Source: an endosymbiont of Galathealinum brachiosum (lineage in GTDB: Bacteria; Pseudomonadota; Gammaproteobacteria; SZUA-229). Taken from it: a stretch of 64,000 bases of DNA. Where the stretch lies: NCBI GenBank assembly GCA_003349885.1, contig QFXC01000013.1:434001-498000 (forward strand), read 5' to 3'. Under the pieces are notes generated by a model. It was not told the origin of the DNA, searched no databases, and saw nothing but the letters and a program-made list of their open reading frames with translations. Within the stretch, counting starts at the first letter, position 1; each line of letters opens with the position of its first letter. Of this stretch, positions 27,751 to 35,981 are shown in pieces. Made by a program: the position numbers and the translations under genes.

Positions 27751-28965
27751 CTATTTATTACGCTTGGCCGCAATACGTAGACGCAATGCATTTAGCTTGA
27801 TAAACCCTGCAGCATCTTTCTGATCATATGCTCCATCATCATCTTCAAATGTTGCAATCTTTTCATCAAACAGTGAATCGTTTTCAGATCGACGGCCAAC
27901 CACAGAAACAGAACCTTTATATAATTTCAGACGTACATCACCATTTACATACTGCTGTGATTCATCGATCATTTTCTGCATCATTTCGCGCTCTGGGCTC
28001 CACCAGTAACCGTTATAAACTAATTCAGCATATTTAGGCATTAATGAATCTTTAAGATGAGCAACTTCGCGATCCAGAGTTAATGACTCAATTGCACGGT
28101 GCCCTTTCATCATAATGGTTCCACCAGGCGTTTCATAACAACCGCGAGATTTCATACCGACATAGCGATTTTCAACAATATCTAAACGGCCAATACCATT
28201 ATCACCGCCCAGTTTATTCAATGCTTCCAGAACCGTTGCTGGTGACATCGCTTTACCATCAATAGCAACGATATCGCCTTTTTCATAGGTTAATTCAATA
28301 TATGTAGGTTTGTCTGGTGCATTTTCAGGTGATACTGACCAACGCCACATATCATCTTCAGCTTCTGCCCACGGGTCTTCCAGAATATCTCCTTCATATG
28401 AAATATGAAGCAGGTTAGCATCCATGGAATAAGGTGATTTTTTCTCACTTTTAGCAAAATCCACCTCTATTCCGTGATTTTTTGCATAAGCCATTAACGA
28501 TTCACGTGAACTCAGATCCCACTCACGCCACGGAGCTATCACTTCTACACCCGGCTTAAGCGCATATGCACCTAATTCAAAACGAACCTGATCATTACCT
28601 TTACCCGTAGCGCCATGTGAAATCGCATCCGCACCGGTTTCATTAGCAATCTCAATCAGACGTTTGGCAATTAATGGACGGGCAATTGACGTACCCAGCA
28701 GGTATTCACCTTCATAAATAGCATTAGCACGGAACATGGGGAATACATAATCACGAACAAACTCTTCACGCAGGTCCTCAATATAGATCTCTTTAATACC
28801 CATCGCTTCAGCTTTCACACGCGCAGGCTCTACTTCTTCACCCTGACCAATGTCTGCAGTAAATGTAACTACTTCACAATCGTAAGTATCTTCCAGCCAT
28901 TTAAGAATAATGGATGTATCAAGACCGCCTGAATAGGCTAAAACGACTTTATTTACCTTGGACAT
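27751..28965 (-). CDS. argG: Argininosuccinate synthase
   Basis: Cytoplasmic enzyme joining citrulline and aspartate with ATP in arginine synthesis. The N-terminal PP-motif is intact ([18 protein letters not shown]), along with [13 protein letters not shown] and the citrulline-binding region [12 protein letters not shown]. The 404-residue length is normal for the bacterial type 1 enzyme. It is probably monocistronic: a TATAAT-like box on the minus strand near 28993-28998 precedes it and a hairpin follows. No ARG box was recognised. Confidence 0.97.
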   Translation of the reverse strand: MSKVNKVVLAYSGGLDTSIILKWLEDTYDCEVVTFTADIGQGEEVEPARVKAEAMGIKEIYIEDLREEFVRDYVFPMFRANAIYEGEYLLGTSIARPLIAKRLIEIANETGADAISHGATGKGNDQVRFELGAYALKPGVEVIAPWREWDLSSRESLMAYAKNHGIEVDFAKSEKKSPYSMDANLLHISYEGDILEDPWAEAEDDMWRWSVSPENAPDKPTYIELTYEKGDIVAIDGKAMSPATVLEALNKLGGDNGIGRLDIVENRYVGMKSRGCYETPGGTIMMKGHRAIESLTLDREVAHLKDSLMPKYAELVYNGYWWSPEREMMQKMIDESQQYVNGDVRLKLYKGSVSVVGRRSENDSLFDEKIATFEDDDGAYDQKDAAGFIKLNALRLRIAAKRNK

Positions 28966-29096
28966 ATCTGCTCCGCGTGCTTTAAAAGGGCTGGCATTAT
29001 ACCTTAGAGAGAGTTTTTGTGTGGGAGCTTTTTATGCTTTTTACGCCAGTCTATTATGCACCGAACAGATCTAATCCAGATTGCACGAATACATTA

Positions 29097-29975
29097 TCAA
29101 TTATGTGTAATTAAAACATCAACACGGCGGTTATTCTTACGCCCTCGATCGCTTCGATTACTGGCAGACGGGCGACTTTCTCCGTGTGCATTCTGGCTAA
29201 TTTGTGCTTCAGGCACACCCTGAGATATCAGATATTTCTCCACAGAACCGGTTCTACGGGCTGAGAGTTTTTTATTGTAGATACGTCGACCACGTCCATC
29301 TGCATGGCCTTTCAGCTGAATTTTCATACCTTTATCAATTTTTGCAAATAACACTATTTCATTTAATTTTCTGCGCTCTGCTCTGGTTAAACCCGACTTA
29401 TCAGATGCAAAAAATATCGCTGTATCTTTAACTTTATCAGCACCATAAGGCAGTGCATTGCTGATGCAGCGCATAAATTCATCTATCTGCTGATGAAAGT
29501 TAACCGATGAAATCGAAACATAAACATCATCTTCAAAATCTGCCCAATCTTTATAATGGAAGGTAGGATGGTGCCCTGCTTTTAACTCATATAAGATTCG
29601 ATATGCCAGCGACCCACCCACATAAACCGGCATATTACCTTTTGAAACAATCAATTGTGCCAGATCTTTTTCTTTGTTTTCTCGCCAGAAAGGCGCAATA
29701 GAATACAGGCTTGCAACGCTTTCTCGCCGAGCAGATTCTAATGAGTGCAACTGAAAGGCTAACTCACCTCCTGATGAGAAAACAAATTGCCCATGACCAT
29801 AATGATCAATGTCATGCACCATCTCACATTGTATTGGACTACTATGCACATGCCAGTCAGAGCCTGCTACAGGCGCCTGATAGCGCTGCACGGCGTACAG
29901 GTTTGATGAAAACACTAAACTGGCAAGTAATATATACAGTCTGGGCATATGCGCATTAATGGTTGTCTTAAACAT
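29097..29975 (-). CDS. MotY-like OmpA-family protein (flagellar motor T-ring type)
   Basis: A 292-residue exported protein. The signal peptide is at about 10-28 (LASLVFSSNLYA). The N-terminal domain matches MotY features: RYQAPVAGSDWHV, a conserved cysteine in PIQCEMVHDI, GHGQFVFSSGG, and YVGGSLAYRILYELKAGHHPTFHYKDW. The C-terminal OmpA domain (KGHADGRGRRIYNKKLSARR, SDRGRKNNRRVDV) binds peptidoglycan. In Vibrio and Pseudomonas MotY helps stator units attach to the flagellar basal body. No other flagellar gene is nearby, as is common for motY. An OmpA protein of other role cannot be excluded. Confidence 0.78.
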   Translation of the reverse strand: MFKTTINAHMPRLYILLASLVFSSNLYAVQRYQAPVAGSDWHVHSSPIQCEMVHDIDHYGHGQFVFSSGGELAFQLHSLESARRESVASLYSIAPFWRENKEKDLAQLIVSKGNMPVYVGGSLAYRILYELKAGHHPTFHYKDWADFEDDVYVSISSVNFHQQIDEFMRCISNALPYGADKVKDTAIFFASDKSGLTRAERRKLNEIVLFAKIDKGMKIQLKGHADGRGRRIYNKKLSARRTGSVEKYLISQGVPEAQISQNAHGESRPSASNRSDRGRKNNRRVDVLITHN

Positions 29976-30045
29976 ATTATCGTCAGAATAATCTAAAACT
30001 TTAAAGAATGATTAAACTTCACCCGAACATTATCAATATATATGC

Positions 30046-30074
30046 TTGACCATATATATGTTTAACCATATATT
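30046..30074 (+). promoter_or_regulatory. arsR promoter with overlapping operator-like repeats
   Basis: TTGACC (30046-30051) and TATATT (30069-30074) are separated by exactly 17 bases. Two near-copies, gaccatatata and aaccatatatt, lie across the -35/-10 region and are good candidates for the ArsR operator. The ATG of arsR is at 30081, six bases after the -10 box, so a start at the usual distance would fall on the start codon itself, giving a leaderless mRNA. Confidence 0.65.
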
Positions 30075-30080
30075 TACGCG

Positions 30081-30434
30081 ATGCAAAATGAAATTGATAC
30101 TTTTTTTAAAATGCTCTCAGACAGCACTCGCCTTCGAAGCCTTATGTTAATGCAGGCTGAGGGAGAACTGTGCGTATGCGAACTAACCTATACCCTCAAT
30201 TTATCTCAACCCAAAATTTCCCGTCACCTTGCACATTTACGTGAAGCAGGTGTACTGGTAGCGCGTCGTAAAGGCACCTGGATGTATTACCGCATCAACC
30301 CGGACATACAAAACTGGGCACTGGAAATACTACAAAGCACGTTCAATGGCACAGGCAAAACTGAGCCCTTTATGTCTGATCAAAGAAAGCTCAAAACTAT
30401 GGCTAATCGACCGGGGCTTGAATGCTGTGCATAA
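30081..30434 (+). CDS. arsR: ArsR-family arsenical-responsive repressor
   Basis: A 117-residue winged-helix repressor. The arsenic-binding motif ELCVCEL has Cys31 and Cys33 in the alpha-3 region, as in plasmid-type ArsR. The recognition helix is LSQPKISRHLAHLREAGVLVARRKG, and the wing ends in TWMYYRI. It represses its own operon until trivalent arsenic binds. It precedes the GAPDH-arsJ pair by 49 bases on the same strand. Start at ATG 30081; a later ATG at 30111 would cut the first helix. Confidence 0.92.
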   Translation: MQNEIDTFFKMLSDSTRLRSLMLMQAEGELCVCELTYTLNLSQPKISRHLAHLREAGVLVARRKGTWMYYRINPDIQNWALEILQSTFNGTGKTEPFMSDQRKLKTMANRPGLECCA

Positions 30435-30483
30435 GAAAGCTGAAGTCACACTATAAATTTAAATACTCTACTGGAATTAACAC

Positions 30484-31497
30484 ATGACAATACGCATCGG
30501 CATCAATGGCCTTGGCCGCATGGGTCTACTGGGTTTTCGCGCAGGCTGGGATAATCCCGCCTATGAAATTATCCATGTAAATGAAATATCTGCAGATAGT
30601 GCAACACTTGCCCATTTACTGGAGTTTGATTCTGTACATGGACGCTGGGGGCGTGAACCCTCATCCGACGCTTCAGGTATTTTGCTTGAAGGAAAAAGAG
30701 TCAGTTGTTCATGTGAAAAAAATCCCGCTAATATTGACTGGGTTGGCATGGGTATAGATCTGGTTATTGAATGCACGGGGCAGTTTAAAACCGAAGCCGA
30801 TCTACAATGTTATTTTGATCAGGGAGTAAAAAAAGTACTCGTTTCTGCACCTGTTCCGAACCCGGCGATTAACATTGTGTACGGCATAAACCACCATGAA
30901 TATCAACCTGAAAAACATCACATTGTTACTGCTGCTTCCTGCACAACAAACTGTTTAGCGCCTGTTGTAAAAATAATGAATGATAACATTGGTATTAAAC
31001 ATGGTTGCATGACAACAATACATGACATAACCAATACTCAGACCATTGTTGATAAAGGCCATAAAGATTTGCGTCGTGCTCGCGCATGTAGCAATTCATT
31101 AATTCCAACCTCAACCGGTTCTGCAAAAGCTATCACTAAAATTTTTCCTGAACTGGAAGGAAAATTAAATGGACATGCAGTTCGCGTTCCACTGCTTAAT
31201 GCCTCGCTAACCGATTTTGTTTTTGAAGCAAAACGAAAAACCAGCATCGAAGAAATTAACTCTTTATTTAAACAGGCTGCTGAAAATAAACTGCAAGGCA
31301 TACTGGGTTATGAAGAACGTCCACTGGTATCAATAGATTACGTCAACGACCCACATTCATCGATTATTGATGCACTTTCCACCATGGTAATAAATGATAC
31401 ACAGGTAAAAATTTATGCCTGGTATGACAATGAATGGGGTTACGTTAACCGCATGATGGAGCTGGCTGCATTTATTGCAAAAGATTTAAATGACTAA
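30484..31497 (+). CDS. ArsJ-associated glyceraldehyde-3-phosphate dehydrogenase
   Basis: A 337-residue GAPDH with the Rossmann motif [18 protein letters not shown] and the catalytic Cys153 in TAASCTTNC. Paralogues placed next to arsJ use arsenate in place of phosphate and make 1-arseno-3-phosphoglycerate, which ArsJ exports. The gene is between arsR and arsJ and overlaps arsJ by eight bases, so the resistance role is a confident inference from context. A separate glycolytic gapA would be expected elsewhere. Confidence 0.93.
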   Translation: MTIRIGINGLGRMGLLGFRAGWDNPAYEIIHVNEISADSATLAHLLEFDSVHGRWGREPSSDASGILLEGKRVSCSCEKNPANIDWVGMGIDLVIECTGQFKTEADLQCYFDQGVKKVLVSAPVPNPAINIVYGINHHEYQPEKHHIVTAASCTTNCLAPVVKIMNDNIGIKHGCMTTIHDITNTQTIVDKGHKDLRRARACSNSLIPTSTGSAKAITKIFPELEGKLNGHAVRVPLLNASLTDFVFEAKRKTSIEEINSLFKQAAENKLQGILGYEERPLVSIDYVNDPHSSIIDALSTMVINDTQVKIYAWYDNEWGYVNRMMELAAFIAKDLND

Positions 31498-32716
31498 CGG
31501 TTTAAAAAATTATTTATTAATCACTGCAGGCTACTGGGCATTTACCGTAACAGACGGTGCCATTCGTATGCTAGTTGTATTGTATTTTCACCTGCTTGGT
31601 TACTCACCATTTGAAGTAGCCATGTTATTTATATTTTATGAATTTTTTGGCATTGTCACCAATTTAATAGGTGGCTGGTTAGGCTCTCGCATTGGACTGA
31701 ATATGACAATGCATATAGGCATGGCCTTACAGGTTTTTGCACTCGCCTCTTTAATGGCTCCTGAGACCTGGTTAAGCATCAGTTATGTAATGGTTGCTCA
31801 GGCATTATCAGGCATTGCAAAAGATCTGAATAAAATGTCAGCAAAAGCCAGTGTAAAAATCTTATTACCTGAGGACGAAAACAGTGAATCCAGATTATTT
31901 AAATGGATTGCTGTGCTTACCGGTTCAAAAAACACACTCAAAGGCGTTGGTTTTTTTCTGGGTGCATTATTATTACAGCTATTTGAATTCAGGGGTGCAC
32001 TGGCTATTTTATCAGGCAGCCTCTTCATTGTTTTAATCACTTCAATAATAATGCTACCCGCTGGACTGGGAAAAACTAAAAACAAAACAAAATTCACCCA
32101 GTTATTTTCAAAAACACCCGCCATAAACTGGTTGTCTGCAGCACGATATTTTCTATTTGGTTCCCGTGATGTCTGGTTTGTCGTAGCATTACCGGTATAT
32201 CTTTATTCAGTATTCGAATGGAGCTTTATGCAGGTCGGTGGTTTTCTTGCGCTCTGGATTATTGGTTATGGCATGGTGCAGGCGAGCGCACCAAAACTTA
32301 TTCGTTCAACACACAAAAATGAATCACCAGATGGCGCAACTGCAAAACACTGGGCTTTTATTCTATTTTTTATTCCAGCCATTATTGCACTTGCCCTGTC
32401 ATCGGGTTATCACCCTAAACCTGTTCTAATTATTGGCCTGATTGTATTTGGTATTATCTTTGCCATAAATTCTGCCGTACATTCATATCTAATCATTAGC
32501 TGGTCAGAGCACGACAATGTATCTACCAATGTAGGTTTTTATTATATGGCGAATGCAGCCGGCCGTTTAATGGGGACTATATTATCAGGATGGATTTATC
32601 AAACTCAAGGGTTATCGGGCTGTTTATGGTGGTCGAGTGGATTTATATTAATGGCAACCTTACTATCATCTCGTTTACCTGTACAAAAAATCACTACAAA
32701 AAACATTATGAACTAA
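31490..32716 (+). CDS. arsJ: ArsJ, organoarsenical efflux permease (MFS)
   Basis: A 408-residue major facilitator protein with about twelve membrane segments, starting [27 protein letters not shown], characteristic of ArsJ. It expels 1-arseno-3-phosphoglycerate; the compound then breaks down to arsenate outside. It is translationally coupled to the GAPDH gene. Its end overlaps the convergent greB gene by 11 bases, so there is no spacer for a terminator between them. Confidence 0.92.
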   Translation: MTNGLKNYLLITAGYWAFTVTDGAIRMLVVLYFHLLGYSPFEVAMLFIFYEFFGIVTNLIGGWLGSRIGLNMTMHIGMALQVFALASLMAPETWLSISYVMVAQALSGIAKDLNKMSAKASVKILLPEDENSESRLFKWIAVLTGSKNTLKGVGFFLGALLLQLFEFRGALAILSGSLFIVLITSIIMLPAGLGKTKNKTKFTQLFSKTPAINWLSAARYFLFGSRDVWFVVALPVYLYSVFEWSFMQVGGFLALWIIGYGMVQASAPKLIRSTHKNESPDGATAKHWAFILFFIPAIIALALSSGYHPKPVLIIGLIVFGIIFAINSAVHSYLIISWSEHDNVSTNVGFYYMANAAGRLMGTILSGWIYQTQGLSGCLWWSSGFILMATLLSSRLPVQKITTKNIMN

Positions 32717-33215
32717 ATGGTTTATACTGAACCCGGTTAATATAATAATTAATCACACCTCCCGGTGTTGTAATAGTGACATCATCCCCTTCAAGCTTTT
32801 TCATTAACGCAGTTGCGACTGGCGAATCCATACTGATATAACCTTTATCAGAATCGAACTCATCTGGCCCCACAACTCTATATTGAAGCTTGACACCCTC
32901 ATCATCTTCCAGTTCAACCCATGCACCAAAAAATATCTGATCGGTTTTTTTCGGTGTATCACTCACCACTTTCACTTCATCAACACGCTTAGACAGAAAG
33001 CGAACTCGGCGATCAATTTCACCTAATTCTTTTTTACGGTAAATATATTCTGCATTCTCAGAACGATCACCTTCCGCTGCTGCAGTCGATAATGCTTTCA
33101 CAACTAAAGGTCGGCGTTTATTCCACAGGTAATCTAATTCCTGTTCAAGCACAGCCATGCCTTCAGCAGTAATATAAGGTGAGCCTTTTTTGGCGGGGGG
33201 ACGATATCTACCCAT
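32706..33215 (-). CDS. greB: Transcript cleavage factor GreB
   Basis: Rescues backtracked RNA polymerase by stimulating transcript cleavage. From ATG 33215 the protein is MGRYRPPAKKGSPYITAEGM..., about 169 residues. The coiled-coil region is RPLVVKALSTAAAEGDRSENAEYIYRKKELGEIDRRVRFL, with the catalytic acidic tip GDRSENAEY; the C-terminal FKBP-like domain has FFGAWVELEDDEGV, a GreB rather than GreA signature. A longer frame to 33248 adds 11 hydrophobic residues atypical for the family, so I chose the later start. Confidence 0.95.
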   Translation of the reverse strand: MGRYRPPAKKGSPYITAEGMAVLEQELDYLWNKRRPLVVKALSTAAAEGDRSENAEYIYRKKELGEIDRRVRFLSKRVDEVKVVSDTPKKTDQIFFGAWVELEDDEGVKLQYRVVGPDEFDSDKGYISMDSPVATALMKKLEGDDVTITTPGGVINYYINRVQYKPFSS

Positions 33216-33239
33216 AATTAATATAATCTTTAATAACAA

Positions 33240-33350
33240 TGTTGCCACAGAGACACAGAGTGCACAGATAAAATCCTTTTATTGTTATTAAGCGCGTATC
33301 GCTTAATAACAATAAAACTCTGTGACTCTGTGACTCTGTGACTCTGTGGT
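33240..33350. repeat. Nested palindromic element with 8-bp tandem repeats
   Basis: The centre is a perfect 15-bp inverted repeat with a 5-base loop: tattgttattaagcg (33280-33294) and cgcttaataacaata (33300-33314). Outside it, ccacagagacacagagt (33245-33261) faces four exact tandem copies of actctgtg (33317-33348). The outer parts are therefore inverted copies of a ctctgtg motif. It lies between phoH and greB on the minus strand. A related ctctgtgg/gtgtctctg stretch occurs at 34738-34760. It resembles a small non-coding mobile element. Confidence 0.65.
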
Positions 33351-33379
33351 AAAAAAACAAAAGGGCGCAAAATGCGCCC
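33351..33379 (-). terminator. Rho-independent terminator of phoH
   Basis: On the minus strand, gggcgca-ttt-tgcgccc (33363-33379) forms a 7-bp GC-rich stem and is followed at once by TTTTGTTTTTTT (33362-33351). It begins about 40 bases after the phoH stop. A textbook intrinsic terminator. Confidence 0.85.
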
Positions 33380-33418
33380 CGTAAGTATATTACAAATTAT
33401 TATTATAATTCGGTTTAG

Positions 33419-34171
33419 TTATTTCTCATAACATTCAATTATATCTTTAACCAGCCCGCTTCGAACAATGTCTTCATGCTCAAAAGCATGAACATAAACA
33501 GAGTTAAGATGCCCCAGCCTGTTTATTGCATCTTGCAAACCAGATTGATTACCGATATCCGACTGACGAATATCCCCATTTACAACAACGCGACAGTTTT
33601 CACCAATCCGAGTTAAAAACAACTTTAACTGTGCCCTGGTACAGTTTTGCGCTTCATCTAAAACAACAAACGCATCGTTAAATGTTTTACCCCGCAAATA
33701 AGCCATTGGCGCAACGACAATACGATCATTTTTCAAACCGCATTCAACCGCTCCCTTACCTAATCGTTCGATCAGACAATCACGAAATGCATCAAAATAA
33801 GGATCAAACTTTTCCTGCAAATCACCCGGTAAAAAGCCCATATTTTCACCCGCCTCAACTGCTGGTCGGGTAATAATTATTTTCTCTATACGTCGAGCCT
33901 CCAACTCTTCTGCGGCAATTGCACCCGCCACATAACTTTTCCCGGTTCCCGCAGGACCCGTTCCGAAAGTTAATTTATGGGATTTTATTGCCGTGATATA
34001 TTGACCTTGAGACAAGGTTTTTGCCTGAAGCGGCGGCGCAGCTCGTGCTGTTATAGTTTGCGTTTCAATAAAGGAGTTGCGTGATTTAATATCAACAACA
34101 ACCGATGGATCTGAGTTACGTTTTCTTGCTTGTTTCGCAGCTCTTTTCTGTGAAGCAGAACGTCTTGGCAT
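33419..34171 (-). CDS. phoH: PhoH family ATPase
   Basis: A 250-residue single-domain PhoH protein. The basic N-terminal tail is RRSASQKRAAKQARKR; the P-loop GPAGTGKS is at residues 72-79, Walker B AFVVLDEAQN and sensor-like NGDIRQSD follow. PhoH proteins are RNA-binding ATPases related to SF1 helicases, with roles in RNA metabolism. The start at 34171 has AAGGTG 6 bases upstream; an in-frame stop precedes it. The gene has its own promoter, a leader of about 110 bases and its own terminator. Confidence 0.92.
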   Translation of the reverse strand: MPRRSASQKRAAKQARKRNSDPSVVVDIKSRNSFIETQTITARAAPPLQAKTLSQGQYITAIKSHKLTFGTGPAGTGKSYVAGAIAAEELEARRIEKIIITRPAVEAGENMGFLPGDLQEKFDPYFDAFRDCLIERLGKGAVECGLKNDRIVVAPMAYLRGKTFNDAFVVLDEAQNCTRAQLKLFLTRIGENCRVVVNGDIRQSDIGNQSGLQDAINRLGHLNSVYVHAFEHEDIVRSGLVKDIIECYEK

Positions 34172-34248
34172 ATGGCACCTTTTGATAATTAATTAAACAA
34201 TGCAAATCAGCAGTACTGTTTGTCAGGGTCTTCTTATCAAGTTTGCGA

Positions 34249-34261
34249 GATCACCTCCTTA
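34249..34261 (-). promoter_or_regulatory. Perfect 16S-tail complement in the phoH leader
   Basis: The minus strand reads TAAGGAGGTGATC, the exact complement of the last 13 bases of 16S rRNA (GATCACCTCCTTA on the plus strand). It lies 78-90 bases before the phoH ATG and some 20 bases after the predicted transcript start. No ATG, GTG or TTG stands at a working distance: the nearest is a TTG 13 bases after GGAGG opening a five-codon frame. phoH has its own AAGGTG. It may be a ribosome standby or decoy site. Confidence 0.6.
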
Positions 34262-34287
34262 GTCTTTTTACATTTTTGTTAACTAAT

Positions 34288-34316
34288 TTTATAGAGGATT
34301 GAATATGACAGGTCAA
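34288..34316 (-). promoter_or_regulatory. Sigma-70 promoter of phoH
   Basis: On the minus strand TTGACC (34316-34311) and TATAAA (34293-34288) are separated by exactly 17 bases. Predicted start of transcription is near 34281, giving a leader of about 110 bases before phoH. Confidence 0.7.
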
Positions 34317-34356
34317 GAAAAAAACGAATAAAAACAATAATTAAGGGAAAACATCA

Positions 34357-34569
34357 CAAAATAAAATATATTTCTTTACTTCGTTTTTTTGTAGTGTTAT
34401 TTTGGGGATTCGCTGTCAGTAAAATCATCTTTTTTTACCTCGGTTATCTTTCTTTTCCTTTCAACCTATTAGTTAATTAAACAGCTCAAAATAAAATAAA
34501 TTCCTTTACTTCATTTTTTTGTAATGTTATTTTGAAGATTCGGCGTCAATAAAATCTTCTTTTTTACGC
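34357..34569. repeat. Two degenerate direct repeats, 130-bp period
   Basis: Copy 1 (34357-34438) and copy 2 (34487-34569) share about 85% of bases by eye over about 82 bases, including ctttacttc-ttttttgta-tgttatttt, gattcg-c and gtca-taaaatc. Each has caaaataa at its start and ttattttg 40 bases later, which could pair. A shorter fragment (caaaataaacttcgtt) follows near 34613. They lie upstream of phoH, beyond its promoter. No coding frame spans them. Confidence 0.6.
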
Positions 34570-34815
34570 CCACCTTAATTCTTGAAATTCATCACTTAAT
34601 ATTCTAAAAATTCAAAATAAACTTCGTTAATAAACTTGATGCAAAGATGATATTTAATTGAATTCACAATACTTATTTAATCTAATCCTGATTAAAATAC
34701 ATTAACTATGAATTATTTTTTTAAAGTGAATAGACTTTGCTCTGTGGCTCCGTGTCTCTGCATCATTTTTTAAAACACGCAGCGACACCACCACACATGA
34801 AAGATAACTAATGTT

Positions 34816-35322
34816 TTATCTGGGTTTTTTACGACGATCTTCGAACAGTTCTATTTTGAAATACCAGGCCAGGTACCCAAATGCAGATAACAGAGTTCCC
34901 AATACAAGAAACACCAATGAACCTAAAAACAAAATTCGCACTTCATTCATTATGTGTTTTTTTTCACTACTTGATCCAACCAGATCAAGCTGTTTTTCCT
35001 GCATATGAAGCCGGATACTCGCCTGCTCATTTCTAAGGCGTTCTATTTCATATGTTGAATAATCAATTCCATCTACTTTTGTTTTTTTACCTTCAGACAC
35101 TTCACCTGATTGCACCAGCACTTTATCGATATGCACCAGCTCCTGTTGCAAACCATCAAATTCCATCTGATTTGTAACCATTGACTCAAACACATTCGTT
35201 ACATTGTTTTCAAATGTCTGGATACGCATCCATGAAAAAGCAATATCCACAATAATGATTAGCGTACCCAGGAGTGCACATATTTTATAAAAGCGTAATG
35301 CAGAAAGCTGATCAGAAGGCAT
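34816..35322 (-). CDS. Unknown two-helix membrane protein with a coiled-coil-like loop
   Basis: 168 residues, family not recognised. One hydrophobic segment at about 10-32 (ICALLGTLIIIVDIAFSW), then about 90 charged residues rich in Glu, Gln and Leu that look helical (EFDGLQQELVHIDKVL, TYEIERLRNEQASIRLHMQEK), then a second segment at about 125-150 (ILFLGSLVFLVLGTLLSAFGY) and a basic tail EDRRKKPR. It starts three bases before the end region of the next upstream gene (35326), so the two are likely co-transcribed. Function unknown. Confidence 0.7.
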   Translation of the reverse strand: MPSDQLSALRFYKICALLGTLIIIVDIAFSWMRIQTFENNVTNVFESMVTNQMEFDGLQQELVHIDKVLVQSGEVSEGKKTKVDGIDYSTYEIERLRNEQASIRLHMQEKQLDLVGSSSEKKHIMNEVRILFLGSLVFLVLGTLLSAFGYLAWYFKIELFEDRRKKPR

Positions 35323-35325
35323 GAC

Positions 35326-35760
35326 TTAAGCTAGTGCGTGCAAATAAGCCAGTTTGGCCCATTGCTTCAATTCAGGCATGTCCACCCGATGCCTCTTTTC
35401 ATCATCAGGCCAGAAAGGGTTAAAGCTGATCCATGGTTCGCCAACTTCTTTAAAAATCTCTCCCCCTTTGACCAATGCACCAGACATTGACTGCTTTGGC
35501 AAACGATACATTAGTGCACTCATACCAATCGCCGCAGCAAAAATAACACCATCAGGCGTATGCGCAAGGTAATAAGCATGATTATCTGTATCAGGACAAT
35601 AGAACTTTATACTCGCCAGCTCACTAGTTGATTCAACCAGCAGCTGAACAATATCGGAATGGGCCGATGGCTGGTACTGTTTCAGGAAATCAATTATCTG
35701 CTGATTTTCTGGACGATCCAGCTCCCCATCAAATTCTTTTACTGGCTCAGATAAACTCAT
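35326..35760 (-). CDS. Conserved-looking protein of unknown function
   Basis: About 144 residues from ATG 35760, chosen because AGGTG lies six bases upstream; a frame start at 35778 has no such site. It is soluble, acidic at the N-terminus, with a compact hydrophobic core (YLAHTPDGVIFAAAIGMSALMYRLP) and a Trp- and Pro-rich end (EPWISFNPFWPDDEKRHRVDMPELKQWAKLAY). I do not recognise the family. It runs three bases ahead of the two-helix membrane protein, suggesting a two-gene unit. Confidence 0.65.
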   Translation of the reverse strand: MSLSEPVKEFDGELDRPENQQIIDFLKQYQPSAHSDIVQLLVESTSELASIKFYCPDTDNHAYYLAHTPDGVIFAAAIGMSALMYRLPKQSMSGALVKGGEIFKEVGEPWISFNPFWPDDEKRHRVDMPELKQWAKLAYLHALA

Positions 35761-35981
35761 AATACACACCTGTCTCACTCTTTTAGATTGAGTGTTTTAA
35801 TTATAATAGTCGTCAGATTATGCCAGAGCCAGTGTAAACATCAAACTGGCAGGCTATTTATTGGTTGAATTGAGAGCTGGTTCAAGCTTATTAAAGCCTA
35901 TTCTGACAGAGAACTGGAGGCACTCTACCTTAAATAACCAGAACAGGCCTCCAGTTATTAAATAATCTAAAGAACAGCTAA

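Larger units (their letters stand above)
34172..34815. other. Gene-free, AT-rich region with the phoH leader, promoter and repeats
   Basis: 644 bases between phoH and the next gene without a credible protein gene. It contains the phoH leader (34172-34281), its promoter (34288-34316), two tandem degenerate repeats (34357-34569) and a ctctgtgg/gtgtctctg fragment (34738-34760). An 8-codon frame at 34305-34331 with AGAGG before it is too short to claim. Confidence 0.7.

Noticed and set aside
33317-33348. CRISPR-like array of actctgtg
   Set aside because: Eight-base units in direct contact with no spacers; simple tandem repeat.
34249-34261. Remnant of a 16S rRNA gene
   Set aside because: Only the 13-base tail matches; the bases before it do not continue the 16S 3' end.
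34305-34331. Eight-codon frame with AGAGG upstream
   Set aside because: Too short to support, and it overlaps the -35 region of the phoH promoter on the other strand.
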